Shown here: positions 17,753 through 26,126 of the stretch, one piece after another
Layout: each line of letters starts with the position of its first letter
Numbering within the stretch: position 1 is the first letter of the stretch
Assembly: GCF_003029735.1 (NCBI RefSeq)
Contig: NZ_KZ686269.1
Span: forward strand, 992,001 to 1,056,000
From: Pedobacter yulinensis
GTDB taxonomy: Bacteria > Bacteroidota > Bacteroidia > Sphingobacteriales > Sphingobacteriaceae
Length of the DNA stretch: 64,000 nt
Reading direction: 5' to 3'
The notes under the pieces: generated by a model
The model's database searches: none
What the model was told of the DNA's origin: nothing
Seen by the model: the letters and a program-made list of their open reading frames with translations, nothing else
Translations under genes and position numbers: made by a program

Positions 17753-18244
17753 ATGACTATGAAAAATGAAATTTCTATCAGGCCGGCAACGGCTGCCGAC
17801 GCAGCAGCGCTCAGTGAGATGATCTGTGCGAATGCGAAGACCACACTGCTGCCACACTACAGCAGGGAGCAATGGCAGATTTTTTTAAACTACTACTCGC
17901 CAGAAGCCATGCATGCCAAAATTGAAAAACAACACATTTTTTGCGCCTGGTTCGACGGGAAAATTGTCGGAACCGTTGCACTTGAGAATGCCTTCGTATA
18001 TGGTTTTTATACACGGCTGGAATACAGGAATATGGGCATAGGCCAATTCATGATGCAGCATCTGGAGCGGTTTGCCATTGCGATCGGCATCAGCAGCATC
18101 GAACTGGCCGCTTCACCGGAAGGCCTGTCTTTTTACCTTGCGAACGGATGGGAAAAAGTTAAGGACATCACCATTGAACATGGGGGTGTCGGTTTCCAGG
18201 AAACCTTGATGGTCAAACATCTTGAATCACAAAGAAAGCGTTGA
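17753..18244 (+). CDS. GNAT-family N-acetyltransferase
   Basis: The 163-residue protein has the GNAT fold: an N-terminal ISIRPATAADAAAL strand-helix, central beta-strands (GKIVGTVALENAFVYGFYT), and the acetyl-CoA pyrophosphate loop (EYRNMGIGQFMMQHLERFA). A later beta-bulge region (IELAASPEGLSFYLANGWEKV) is typical of the family. The substrate is unknown. Two in-frame ATGs (17753 and 17759) are possible. It closes a run of three small genes. Confidence 0.88.
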   Translation: MTMKNEISIRPATAADAAALSEMICANAKTTLLPHYSREQWQIFLNYYSPEAMHAKIEKQHIFCAWFDGKIVGTVALENAFVYGFYTRLEYRNMGIGQFMMQHLERFAIAIGISSIELAASPEGLSFYLANGWEKVKDITIEHGGVGFQETLMVKHLESQRKR

Positions 18245-18537
18245 AATCAAAGACCTGCGGTTTCTTTCGGAGAGATTTGGAAGGGATGCCTGGGCTACTT
18301 TCAATATAACGTGAAAAATGACGCTCGCCATAGCGGTCAAGGATGCCCTCAGTCAGACTCCCGAACAAAAGCAGGAACTGAAGCCTACCTGCCAGCATCT
18401 TTGTCATGAAGTGATACTAATGTAATATTTATTTACAAAAGCATAATATATACCGTCGAACCTGCTGCCTCACAGATTGTTAATCTACCAGGATCTACTC
18501 CTCAATTGTTTCCTTAAGATAATTATACAATAGACAT
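18245..18537. other. Intergenic region with possible degenerate sequence
   Basis: This 293-bp gap holds no gene I can support. Its start (18251-18280) resembles the palindrome-plus-tail repeat found near tRNA-Pro at 30 kb. A minus-strand open frame of 64 codons (18213-18407) has a stretch faintly like the HxlR winged helix (FSRYIESSPGIPSKSL), perhaps a remnant. The last 120 bp are AT-rich and probably carry the promoter of the Na/Pi transporter gene. Confidence 0.35.
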
Positions 18538-19497
18538 ATGTGGGAAATTATACTGCTTGTTCTGGGCGGGCTTGGTCTTTTCCTTTTCGCCATCAACAAC
18601 CTGTCAGCTACCCTTAGCGCACTGCTTGGCGATAAGGCAAAAAAATGGCTCGGCTATTTTACCAAAACCATATTCTCAGCCATACTTACCGGAACGGTGA
18701 TCACGACAATTCTCGATTCATCGTCGGCAGTGATCATTATGACGGTTGTCCTGGTCAACGCGGGCGCCTTAACATTCAGGCAGTCGATGGGTATTGTAAT
18801 GGGCGCGAACATTGGAACCACGTTTTCAAGCCAGCTGATCGCACTGGACATTGGGCAATACTCGCCCATACCAATTTTCCTCGGGCTGATGTTCAGCCTG
18901 TTCTCAAAAAGCGAACAGGTTTCCAGTACCGGTAAAGTGATGCTTTATTTTGGCATCCTGTTCTTTGGTCTCTATACAATGGAACGGGCAGTTGGTCCCC
19001 TGAAAGACGACCCGGCTTTTTTAACATGGATGGAAAAACTCGACAGCCCCTTGAGGGGCACCGCTGTCGGCGCTTTGGTTACCCTGGTCATTCAATCCTC
19101 ATCGGCAACAGTAGGCATGGTGATAACTTTGGCAAAGAAAGGCCTGCTCAACCTGGGCGGCGGTATTGCCGTTATGATTGGTGCAGAACTTGGTACCTGC
19201 TCAGACACCCTGCTGGCTACCATCCGTTCTGACAGGCAGGCAGTGAAGACCGGCGTCTTTCACCTGTTTTTCAATATGATCTCTATTGCTCTTGGTCTGC
19301 TGATCTTTCCCCTTTTCGTAGGCTTGATAGAACAGGTTTCGGGCAATGCAAGTCTTGAACAGAAAATAGCCAATGCCCATATGGCGTTCAACACCACCGG
19401 TGTGCTGCTGTTTATACCGCTAGCGCCGCTCATTGAAAATTTACTGAACCGGCTGCTGCCAGCGACCGGAAAGCAGCGCCAGGCTGCGGCGGCTTAG
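18538..19497 (+). CDS. Na/Pi cotransporter family protein (NptA/YjbB type, no PhoU domain)
   Basis: The 319-residue membrane protein has two inverted repeats typical of PF02690 transporters. The first carries TILDSSSAVIIMTVVLVNAG, in which Asp replaces the usual Gln of QSSS. The second carries the standard IQSSSATVGMVITLA. The C-terminal PhoU-like domain found in many homologues is absent. It probably moves phosphate (or another anion) with sodium across the inner membrane. It is a single gene with no Pho genes nearby. Confidence 0.88.
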   Translation: MWEIILLVLGGLGLFLFAINNLSATLSALLGDKAKKWLGYFTKTIFSAILTGTVITTILDSSSAVIIMTVVLVNAGALTFRQSMGIVMGANIGTTFSSQLIALDIGQYSPIPIFLGLMFSLFSKSEQVSSTGKVMLYFGILFFGLYTMERAVGPLKDDPAFLTWMEKLDSPLRGTAVGALVTLVIQSSSATVGMVITLAKKGLLNLGGGIAVMIGAELGTCSDTLLATIRSDRQAVKTGVFHLFFNMISIALGLLIFPLFVGLIEQVSGNASLEQKIANAHMAFNTTGVLLFIPLAPLIENLLNRLLPATGKQRQAAAA

Positions 19498-19637
19498 CCG
19501 CCTGTCTGGTACGCAAGTTATTCGGGAGGCTTGCCCATTCTGCATCCGGTTGTCGTGATATGCGGCAGGAAGAAAAATAACAATGAACCGCATTTATGGA
19601 ATGTTGCGGATTCTGCATCTGAATTTTAAACTAATCC

Positions 19638-20087
19638 ATGAACATCTGCAAATCTGTTGTCTGCCTTACCATGATCTCAGCCCTGGTCTGTTGTAAACCC
19701 AACGCTGAAAAAACCTTGTTTTCCAAGCCTGAAGACCTTCACGGGCAATGGAAACTGACCTGCATTCATCGAGGCACCAGCATCATACACAGCGCATTCG
19801 GAGAAAAAAAGCCTGTCATAACAATCGATTACAAAAAACGTCAAATACAGGGCTTCTCGGGCTGTAACTACTTTTCGGGGCCCTTTCAGGCCAAAAATAA
19901 CGGCATTAAAATTGGGCCGCTCGCCGCCACCCAAATAGGCTGTGTGCCGAATGGGGAAAGTATCTTCTTCAGGCAATTGGCGAAAGCCAACCGCTTCGAG
20001 GTCAGTAAAGACAGCCTGAAATTTTTAGCAAGCGATACCGTTTTGCTTTCCTTTATAAAAGATCGGTTTAAACAGGTCCGTTATTAG
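19638..20087 (+). CDS. META-domain lipoprotein (HslJ-like)
   Basis: The 149-residue precursor has a signal sequence with a Cys-rich lipobox region (ISALVCCKP). The mature part is a single META domain: LHGQWKLTCIHRG, then the core IQGFSGCNYFSGPFQ and IGPLAATQIGC. HslJ-type META proteins are linked to heat and novobiocin resistance, but the molecular role is unknown. It stands alone between the Na/Pi gene and a convergent pirin operon. Confidence 0.85.
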   Translation: MNICKSVVCLTMISALVCCKPNAEKTLFSKPEDLHGQWKLTCIHRGTSIIHSAFGEKKPVITIDYKKRQIQGFSGCNYFSGPFQAKNNGIKIGPLAATQIGCVPNGESIFFRQLAKANRFEVSKDSLKFLASDTVLLSFIKDRFKQVRY

Positions 20088-20191
20088 GGGTTTGTAAGGC
20101 GCTGTTTTATCGAATGAACTTCTTTCATCCTGGCATAAAATGAAGGCGAGAGCCGGCCGCCGCATCGTTTCTGGTAAATACCTGAAAACGG

Positions 20192-21079
20192 CTAATATTC
20201 AGTCTTCGATCGCTGCTGTTCGTAATCTATCGTCCCGTACCGACCGGCATACAGGTCTTTATAAGCGTCTGCAATTTCTGATAAAGAGTTCATAACGAAA
20301 GGCCCCTGAGCGACGATAGGTTCAAGATAGGCCTCGCCGCCAAACAGCAGCAGATCGCAGGGGTCATGCCCCTCATTTTTCAATTCCAGTTCGCCCGCGG
20401 CTCTGTCAAATTCGATGAAATCACCGGCGCTGAAATTTTCATCATTTATCAAAGCCGGCAATGCAGGCAAAAAAACCGCAACTTCAATTTTATCCGCAAA
20501 GCTTGTTGTAAAGCCGGCACCCGGCTCCAGGTGTACATGGTAGAGAAACTGTTCTGAATAACCCGGTATTGTAGCGTGAATTTCCTCAAACGAGCCCACC
20601 ATTACCTTGACCCACCCGCTTCCTTCCGGCAGCAGTTTGACAGGAACTTCACTGCCTTCGATCGCCAAGTAGGCAGGCTTCCCGAGTTTGATTTTCGCAG
20701 GCAGATTGATCCAGAATTGAAATGCGTGAACGAGCTTTGAATCCGTTTGGGCGTCATGGTTCAGCGTTTCATCATGAATGATACCATTACCCGCATTCAT
20801 CCATTGCACCCCGCCCGAATGTACTTTGGCATAATTCCCGGCACTATCGAAATGTTCATCCTCTCCGTTCAGGACATAGGTTAGCGTGGCGATACCGCGG
20901 TGCGGGTGGGCACCGGTACCCTCCTTGTTAATTTCGGTCTGTATCCGGGGAACGATATGGTCGAGAAACACGAATGGTCCTACCGCGTCGGCGTACCGGT
21001 TAGGCAGCATCCGGTATATTTCCAGCTCGCCGATGTCGGCCCTTTGGCCCTGGGTTGAGAAACTGCTTTTCTTTTTCAT
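20192..21079 (-). CDS. Pirin-family protein (bicupin), distal copy
   Basis: The 295-residue protein has the pirin N-terminal cupin with FVFLDHIVP, the metal-binding HPHRGIATLTYVLNG and the WMNAGNGIIHDE motif, plus a C-terminal pirin domain. Some pirins are Fe-dependent quercetin 2,3-dioxygenases, while others act as regulators. Metal ligands (His of HPHRG, a second His and Glu) are visible. It is the last gene of a four-gene minus-strand operon that also encodes an LLM flavoenzyme, another pirin and an isochorismatase-type hydrolase. Confidence 0.9.
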   Translation of the reverse strand: MKKKSSFSTQGQRADIGELEIYRMLPNRYADAVGPFVFLDHIVPRIQTEINKEGTGAHPHRGIATLTYVLNGEDEHFDSAGNYAKVHSGGVQWMNAGNGIIHDETLNHDAQTDSKLVHAFQFWINLPAKIKLGKPAYLAIEGSEVPVKLLPEGSGWVKVMVGSFEEIHATIPGYSEQFLYHVHLEPGAGFTTSFADKIEVAVFLPALPALINDENFSAGDFIEFDRAAGELELKNEGHDPCDLLLFGGEAYLEPIVAQGPFVMNSLSEIADAYKDLYAGRYGTIDYEQQRSKTEY

Positions 21080-21127
21080 GATGAATATAGCTATGCTGTT
21101 AAGGTTCAGTAAATATTTGGCTGAAGA

Positions 21128-22156
21128 CTAGCGTCCCGCGCCCTGACGGACCAACGGAATAACTTTGCTGCCAATCAGTTCGATAGCGCGCATCAACTGC
21201 TGATGTGTCAGTCCTGCCATGTCCATTTGGAATGTGAACACGTCGATACCGCCGAGCGCATCGCTATGCCTTTTCAGCTTTTCGGCCACCGTTTCCGGTC
21301 CGCCGACGACCAGGACACCTTTGGATGAAACACCTGCGTCAAACTGGGCTTTGGTAACCGGAGGCCAGCCACGCTCCTGGCCTACTTTCGACCATGATTC
21401 TATATACCCGGGATAATAATCTGCGATAGCTGACTCATCAGTATCACCTACATAGCCTGGCGAATGCAATCCGACCTTCAGCTCTTCCGGCTTAAATCCA
21501 GCTTCTTTACCCGATGCTCTGTACAGATCAATAAGCGGCCGGAAACGCTCGGTCTCTCCGCCAATGACTGCCACCATAAGGGGAAGCCCCAGCATACCGG
21601 CCCGCACAAATGATTGCGCTGTACCTCCCACGCCCACCCATACGGGCAATTTCTTTTGTACTGGCCGGGGATACACCGGCTGGTTATGCAAAGCGGGTCT
21701 GAACTTACCCGACCAGGTAACGAATTCTTCGTCCCTGATCTGTAGCAACAGCTTTAATTTCTCTTTAAAAAGGGCATCATAATCATTCAGGTCGAATCCG
21801 AACAAGGGGAATGCTTCTGTTGCAGAACCCCGGCCGGCAATGATCTCCGCACGGCCTTTAGAAATAATGTCCAATGTGGCGAATTGCTGAAACACCCGCA
21901 CCGGATCTGATGTGCTCAACACGGTCACGGCGCTCATCAGCCTGATCCTTTTTGTACGGGCAGCAGCAGCTGCCAGTATGACCGCCGGAACTGAATCCAG
22001 AAATTCTTTTTTATGATGTTCTCCAATCCCGAAAACATCCAGGCCAGCCTCGTCTGCTGCTGCAATTCTGTCCAGCAATTGTTCCATGGCATCAATGCTA
22101 TTCAGCTCATTACTTCCGTACATGGCCGACGCGAAACTGTCTATGCCTATTTCCAT
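21128..22156 (-). CDS. LLM-class (luciferase-like) flavin-dependent oxidoreductase
   Basis: The 342-residue protein has the bacterial luciferase-like TIM-barrel pattern: IGIDSFASAMYG, GIGEHHKKEFLDSVP, then VWVGVGGTAQSFVRAG and VVGGPETVAEKL near the C-terminus. These enzymes use FMN supplied by a reductase to oxidise varied substrates. ATG 22156 (MEIGIDSF) is preferred over 22192 because the extra 12 residues do not match the family start. It lies between two pirin genes (48 and 61 bp gaps), suggesting joint oxidation chemistry or oxidative stress response. Confidence 0.88.
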   Translation of the reverse strand: MEIGIDSFASAMYGSNELNSIDAMEQLLDRIAAADEAGLDVFGIGEHHKKEFLDSVPAVILAAAAARTKRIRLMSAVTVLSTSDPVRVFQQFATLDIISKGRAEIIAGRGSATEAFPLFGFDLNDYDALFKEKLKLLLQIRDEEFVTWSGKFRPALHNQPVYPRPVQKKLPVWVGVGGTAQSFVRAGMLGLPLMVAVIGGETERFRPLIDLYRASGKEAGFKPEELKVGLHSPGYVGDTDESAIADYYPGYIESWSKVGQERGWPPVTKAQFDAGVSSKGVLVVGGPETVAEKLKRHSDALGGIDVFTFQMDMAGLTHQQLMRAIELIGSKVIPLVRQGAGR

Positions 22157-22217
22157 CTTTATTTTTGTGTCTTTAAGTTTGTATGTATTCATTTCGGCCT
22201 ATCCCACTGCGTTGCTA

Positions 22218-23132
22218 TCAGGACAAGGTATTGGGCGGTGGTCCGCCCGCAGGCCTTGACTGGGTTGCGGGCAATGGAATGTATTCAGCGTTGTCTGAAG
22301 GGGGTAACAGAATGCGGCCCTGCCTCCAGTCTTCTTTGGCCTGTTCGATCCTTTCCCTGCGGCTCGATACAAAATTCCACCAAATGTAGCGGTCGCCCAG
22401 GTGCTCGCCACCCAGCATCATCAGCGTGGTTCGCTCAGCTGCAAGGATCACAGGATCAACGCCAGTGCTGAACACCAGCAGCTGTCCTTCCTGGTATTGC
22501 ACCCCATTCACCCGGATACTTCCATGCACAATGTATACCCCTCTTTCACTATAGCCTTCAGGCAGACCGAACCGGGCACCTTCTTCCAGTACCACATGCA
22601 GGTAAAACAAAGGTGATGTAGTTTTTACACCGCTTTTCAGCCCGAAGGCTTCACCTGCAATCATGCGCAGCCAAACACCGGTATCGGTGAAAACCGGCAA
22701 CTGTTCGGGTTTATAGTTGTGGAAGGATGGATCGGACTCCTCGTCCCTCTCAGGCAAAGCCACCCAGGTCTGTAACATTTCCAGTTTCCCGCCGGCCCTG
22801 ATGGCCGGATCTTCAAAACGTTCGCTGTGGGCAATTCCTTTACCGGCGGTCATCCAGTTCACTTCGCCTGGTTTGATGGCCTGCTGAACGCCAAGAGAAT
22901 CCCTGTGCACGATTTCCCCGCTAAACAAATAACTTACAGTTGATAAACCAATGTGGGGATGCGGCAGCACATCCAGGTTACTGTGTATAGCGGTTGGCAT
23001 ACCGATTGGTCCGCCGTGGTCCATAAAAATAAAGGGCCCCACCATCCGTCGGAGCTGGTAAGGTAAAAGGCGTCTGACGGTAAAACCCGGGATAATCTCC
23101 GTTGAGCGCGAAGAAATAACGATGTCCAGCAT
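22218..23132 (-). CDS. Pirin-family protein (bicupin), proximal copy
   Basis: The 304-residue protein has FIFMDHGGPIG, HPHIGLSTVSYLFSG with the metal-binding histidines, and WMTAGKGIAHSER, followed by a pirin C-terminal domain. It shares the overall design with the pirin at 20192-21079 but is clearly diverged, so the pair are old paralogues rather than a recent duplication. It lies between the LLM gene and the isochorismatase gene in the same operon. Quercetinase-like activity is possible but unproven. Confidence 0.9.
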   Translation of the reverse strand: MLDIVISSRSTEIIPGFTVRRLLPYQLRRMVGPFIFMDHGGPIGMPTAIHSNLDVLPHPHIGLSTVSYLFSGEIVHRDSLGVQQAIKPGEVNWMTAGKGIAHSERFEDPAIRAGGKLEMLQTWVALPERDEESDPSFHNYKPEQLPVFTDTGVWLRMIAGEAFGLKSGVKTTSPLFYLHVVLEEGARFGLPEGYSERGVYIVHGSIRVNGVQYQEGQLLVFSTGVDPVILAAERTTLMMLGGEHLGDRYIWWNFVSSRRERIEQAKEDWRQGRILLPPSDNAEYIPLPATQSRPAGGPPPNTLS

Positions 23133-23245
23133 AATTAAATTTATAGGGATAAAAATAGTATTTGTTGTGAGTTATACATTTGAAGTGCTGCGACAGGAAA
23201 CCCAGCAACATCTGGAATGTTCTGATGTTACCTTGCCACCCCAGG

Positions 23246-23899
23246 TTACAAGGCCGGTACCGGCGTATTCAACAACTGTTGTTCCCAGAGGAATGCCACG
23301 CCGCTGGCCCCGCCGTGTTCTAAAAGGATATCTGCTAGTCCAGGCCCCGTTTCAGTTCTGGAATGATCACGCTGCCATTCAGAAATTACGGCTATCCAGT
23401 TCATAGGGGTAATGCCATGCGCTTCCATACGGCGCACGGCCATGTCATGTGCCTCGACTGAAACCGCCCCGCAGGCATCTGTGACCACGTATACATCGTA
23501 TCCTTCTCCTGCAGCCTGGATCGCCGGCATGGCCACACAGATCTCCGTATAAAGGCCAGCTATAATCAATTGTTTGCGGCCCGTCTCAGCCACTAAAGTT
23601 GTAACATTCGGGTCCTGCCAAGTATTGATGAAGGTACGGTTAACAGGCTTTTGCTCGGGGAATACATCCTGAATCTGTTTAACGAGAAGTCCTCCACGCT
23701 CTGCTATAACGGTCGTTAGGACGGTTGGTACGTTGAACAATTTTGCCGCTTTGGCAAGTGCTGCGGCAGCATTGATGACCGCCTGCGGATCATGGCTGTT
23801 CAGATTCGTGAACTGGAAAGGTTGGTGATCGATCAGCAATACGATACTGTCCTCCGGACGAAGGAGCGCCTCTAGCCCTGTTTTTACATTTTTTGTCAT
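23246..23899 (-). CDS. Isochorismatase-family hydrolase (YcaC-like)
   Basis: The 217-residue cysteine hydrolase keeps the triad layout: Asp24 in LLIDHQPF, Lys84 in PEQKPVNRT, and Cys121 in AGLYTEICVAMPA. The YcaC-like group has unknown amide or imide substrates, and no isochorismate pathway genes are nearby. It is the first gene of the operon with two pirins and an LLM oxidoreductase. It is divergent from the Crp-type regulator across a 412-bp gap. Confidence 0.88.
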   Translation of the reverse strand: MTKNVKTGLEALLRPEDSIVLLIDHQPFQFTNLNSHDPQAVINAAAALAKAAKLFNVPTVLTTVIAERGGLLVKQIQDVFPEQKPVNRTFINTWQDPNVTTLVAETGRKQLIIAGLYTEICVAMPAIQAAGEGYDVYVVTDACGAVSVEAHDMAVRRMEAHGITPMNWIAVISEWQRDHSRTETGPGLADILLEHGGASGVAFLWEQQLLNTPVPAL

Positions 23900-24311
23900 T
23901 GTAGTAGCTGTATATAATGAATTATTAAAAAATTGCGTTGCCTAAAAGGCGGTTTGTTTACCTGCACCATCAAATGTCTTTACCAACCTATGCCCGGCCG
24001 CTTGCCGAAAAGGATGCAGGCGGGGTGGATCGCCGAATAAAAGGCCCTGTATGGATCTCATGACAACTTTGTTTACTTCTGATAACACAAATTTCATGAT
24101 CCTGGAGAAACGGAAAGATGATGTTTGTAATGAAATGCCGTAGATAATTGTCTATGGATTTCCCGCAGACTGTTCAGCGCATGGCGCCTATATCCCGGAT
24201 CTTACAGGCCATGGCTTGGCCCCGAACGCTGCTGTTGGCAACCACATGCTTTTAGTATTATATTTGTCCGAAGACCGGTAACATTCAATATTTAAAAGAT
24301 ACGAGGCCTAT
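23900..24311. other. Divergent intergenic region before Crp-type regulator
   Basis: This 412-bp gap separates the isochorismatase operon (leftward) from the Crp-type regulator (rightward). A rightward promoter-like site sits at 24235-24266. I found no coding sequence and no clear leftward TAnnTTTG box. It is the natural place for control of the pirin operon by the adjacent regulator, but no symmetric Crp-type site stood out. Confidence 0.5.
24235..24266 (+). promoter_or_regulatory. Bacteroidota-type promoter for Crp-family gene
   Basis: A TTG at 24235-24237 is followed after 21 bp by TATATTTG (24259-24266), a perfect match to the TAnnTTTG -7 element. The start codon lies 46 bp downstream at 24312, leaving a leader of about 40 nt. 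Confidence 0.6.
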
Positions 24312-24896
24312 ATGCACGACGCTTTTTTTCGGTATTTGACGAAATTTGTCTCAGATCCACTTTCAGACGAGGAAAAGGCCTTAATCAAACGAACATTTGT
24401 TCCGCACAGGTTAAGGAAAAGGCAATTTCTTTTACAGGCCGGGGACCATTGCAGGCATTTTGCATTCATCGTGAAAGGTGCCATGCGCATGTATTCAGTA
24501 GATGAAAAAGGCGCTGAACACATTGTACGGCTGGGCATTGAAGACTGGTGGATGGGCGACCGCGAAAGTTTTGTGTACGCTACGCCAAGCCCGTACCATA
24601 TCGAGGCCTGCGAACACTGCGAATTGCTTTTAATTACCAAGGCAAGCGTGGATGAGCTGCAGGAAAAGCTTCCTGCGTACCGCGAAATGAGGCTTAGGCT
24701 CGATGAGCGCAATATCATGGCCAACAACCGGCGCCTGACATCTGCAATAAGTTCCCCGGCAGATAAGCGCTACGCAGAATTTGCGGCATGTTATCCGGAG
24801 CTTATTGAACGTTTTCCACAGCATATTATCGCATCTTATATAGGTATCAATAAGGACACGCTGAGTCGTGTTAAACGCCAGCACAATCTGAAATGA
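24312..24896 (+). CDS. Crp/Fnr-family transcriptional regulator
   Basis: The 194-residue protein has an N-terminal cyclic-nucleotide-binding-like beta-barrel (RLRKRQFLLQAGDHCRHFAF, VKGAMRMYSVDEKG) and a short C-terminal helix-turn-helix (HIIASYIGINKDTLSRVKRQ). The phosphate-binding residues for cAMP are not well kept, as in many Bacteroidota members, so the ligand is unknown. It is divergent from the pirin/LLM/isochorismatase operon and may control it. A terminator hairpin follows. Confidence 0.9.
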   Translation: MHDAFFRYLTKFVSDPLSDEEKALIKRTFVPHRLRKRQFLLQAGDHCRHFAFIVKGAMRMYSVDEKGAEHIVRLGIEDWWMGDRESFVYATPSPYHIEACEHCELLLITKASVDELQEKLPAYREMRLRLDERNIMANNRRLTSAISSPADKRYAEFAACYPELIERFPQHIIASYIGINKDTLSRVKRQHNLK

Positions 24897-24913
24897 CTGC
24901 CTTTTTAAAGATA

Positions 24914-24943
24914 AGAAAGTAGACTTTTATCGACTTTCTTTTT
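24914..24943 (+). terminator. Rho-independent terminator after Crp-family gene
   Basis: AGAAAGT (24914-24920) pairs with ACTTTCT (24933-24939), extended inward by GA/TC after one mismatch, and is followed by a T run. It lies 17 bp after the stop codon. Confidence 0.6.
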
Positions 24944-25078
24944 AGACAAACATCATCTTTCTTTTTAACCGGGTTATAGAGATTTGCGTGTCGCCTGACA
25001 TCAATCCTTACCTCGGGTCAGGCCGGTAGTTTTTGTGCCGTTCGTCAGAGGTTAGACATCCAGCTTAAAAGAGACATT

Positions 25079-25306
25079 ATGGAGATCCGAAAATACCAGA
25101 ACGGGGAAATTGCCATCCTCTGGAAACGAGAAGCATGTATTCATGCAGGCCATTGTGTCAGGGCGCTGCCTCAGGTTTACGATCCGAAAGCACGGCCCTG
25201 GATACGTTTGGAAAATGCAACCACCCGGGAGCTGATCGACCAGGTCGCCGGTTGCCCCTCAGGTGCTTTGACCATTCAAATTGACGATAATCAAAACGAA
25301 TTATAG
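25079..25306 (+). CDS. Small divergent 4Fe-4S-type protein (Fer4_19-like)
   Basis: The 75-residue protein resembles the Fer4_19 group (divergent monocluster ferredoxin-like proteins). Cysteines lie at 20, 26 and 59 in ACIHAGHC and AGCPSGAL. The pattern resembles one ferredoxin cluster motif with a spaced C-terminal Cys-Pro. It is the first of three closely packed genes (4-bp gap, then a 4-bp overlap) with a small GNAT and an OsmC protein, a neighbourhood that suggests a redox or detoxification unit. The cluster is inferred from family and was not shown. Confidence 0.8.
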   Translation: MEIRKYQNGEIAILWKREACIHAGHCVRALPQVYDPKARPWIRLENATTRELIDQVAGCPSGALTIQIDDNQNEL

Positions 25307-25310
25307 CACG

Positions 25311-25613
25311 ATGGAAAGTACCAGGATAACTTTAACAGGCCATGCACGCGGCGAAGTACAGCTCTTTAGCAATGAGGTAAAAGCCGGAAAAATGGATATA
25401 GCGATGACCAACAGCCGGCTGACCGTATTTCATACTGAGGTTGACCCCGAGTTCGAAGGCCAGGGTTTTGCAAAATTGCTATTGGCGCAATTGGTCAGCT
25501 ATGCCAGAGAGAAACAACTGAAAATCGTAGCGCTGTGCCCCTATGTAAATATGCAATTCAGACGCCATCCCATGCAATATGAGGATATCTGGGAAAAAGA
25601 CTGGCATCAATGA
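25311..25613 (+). CDS. Small GNAT-type protein (NATD1/YjdJ-like)
   Basis: The 100-residue protein belongs to the minimal GNAT group, with VFHTEVDPEFEGQGFAKLLLAQLVSYAREK as its acetyl-CoA loop and helix, and ALCPYVNMQFRRHP near the end. ATG 25311 is chosen because it follows the upstream stop by 4 bp. An upstream start at 25281 would overlap the ferredoxin-like gene. The substrate is unknown. It overlaps the OsmC gene start by 4 nt. Confidence 0.85.
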   Translation: MESTRITLTGHARGEVQLFSNEVKAGKMDIAMTNSRLTVFHTEVDPEFEGQGFAKLLLAQLVSYAREKQLKIVALCPYVNMQFRRHPMQYEDIWEKDWHQ

Positions 25614-26023
25614 AGTATCTGCTGGAAACGCCGGTCAGGGGGAAGATAGGCGGCAAGAAGTTTGAAACAGCCATTCAATGGCGGAATGGCGTACTGATCA
25701 CGGATGAACCTGAAATACTGGGAGGAAAAGATAAGGGGCCTGACCCTTATACGCTTTTGCTGTCATCTCTTGTTTCCTGCACACTGGCTACGCTCCGCAT
25801 GTACATTGATCTGAAAGGCCTGGACATTCCGGAGATTGAAGTTGAGGCCAACATGCACCAGGGAATCGAGAACCACCGTACAGTCCTGAAAATTGTTCGC
25901 AGAATCGTTATCAGGCAGGAAGCAGATCTGGAGCTGCAGGAAAGGTTGGTTCGCGTAGCTGAAAATTGCCCAGTATCCAGGATTTTGAAAGGCGATATTA
26001 AGATCGCAACGGAAATGAATTAG
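25610..26023 (+). CDS. OsmC-family peroxiredoxin-like protein
   Basis: The 137-residue protein has the OsmC fold with the redox cysteines at 57 (SSLVSCTLATLRMY) and 120 (ENCPVSRIL). OsmC/Ohr proteins reduce organic hydroperoxides using thiols. DKGPDPYTLLLSSL is the typical start of the central helix. It is translationally coupled to the GNAT gene (ATGA overlap at 25610-25613) and is the last gene of the small redox cluster. Confidence 0.9.
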   Translation: MKYLLETPVRGKIGGKKFETAIQWRNGVLITDEPEILGGKDKGPDPYTLLLSSLVSCTLATLRMYIDLKGLDIPEIEVEANMHQGIENHRTVLKIVRRIVIRQEADLELQERLVRVAENCPVSRILKGDIKIATEMN

Positions 26024-26126
26024 AAGACAAACCGAAAGAAAATGATGGGATCATCTGGCACACGAACAGATTTTTTGTTGCTGACATAAAACCTTTAACT
26101 TCGGATCATTCATTCTAACGATAAAA

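Noticed and set aside
18213..18407. 64-codon minus-strand frame with an HxlR-like stretch
   Set aside because: The similarity is short and faint, so it is mentioned only as a possible remnant.
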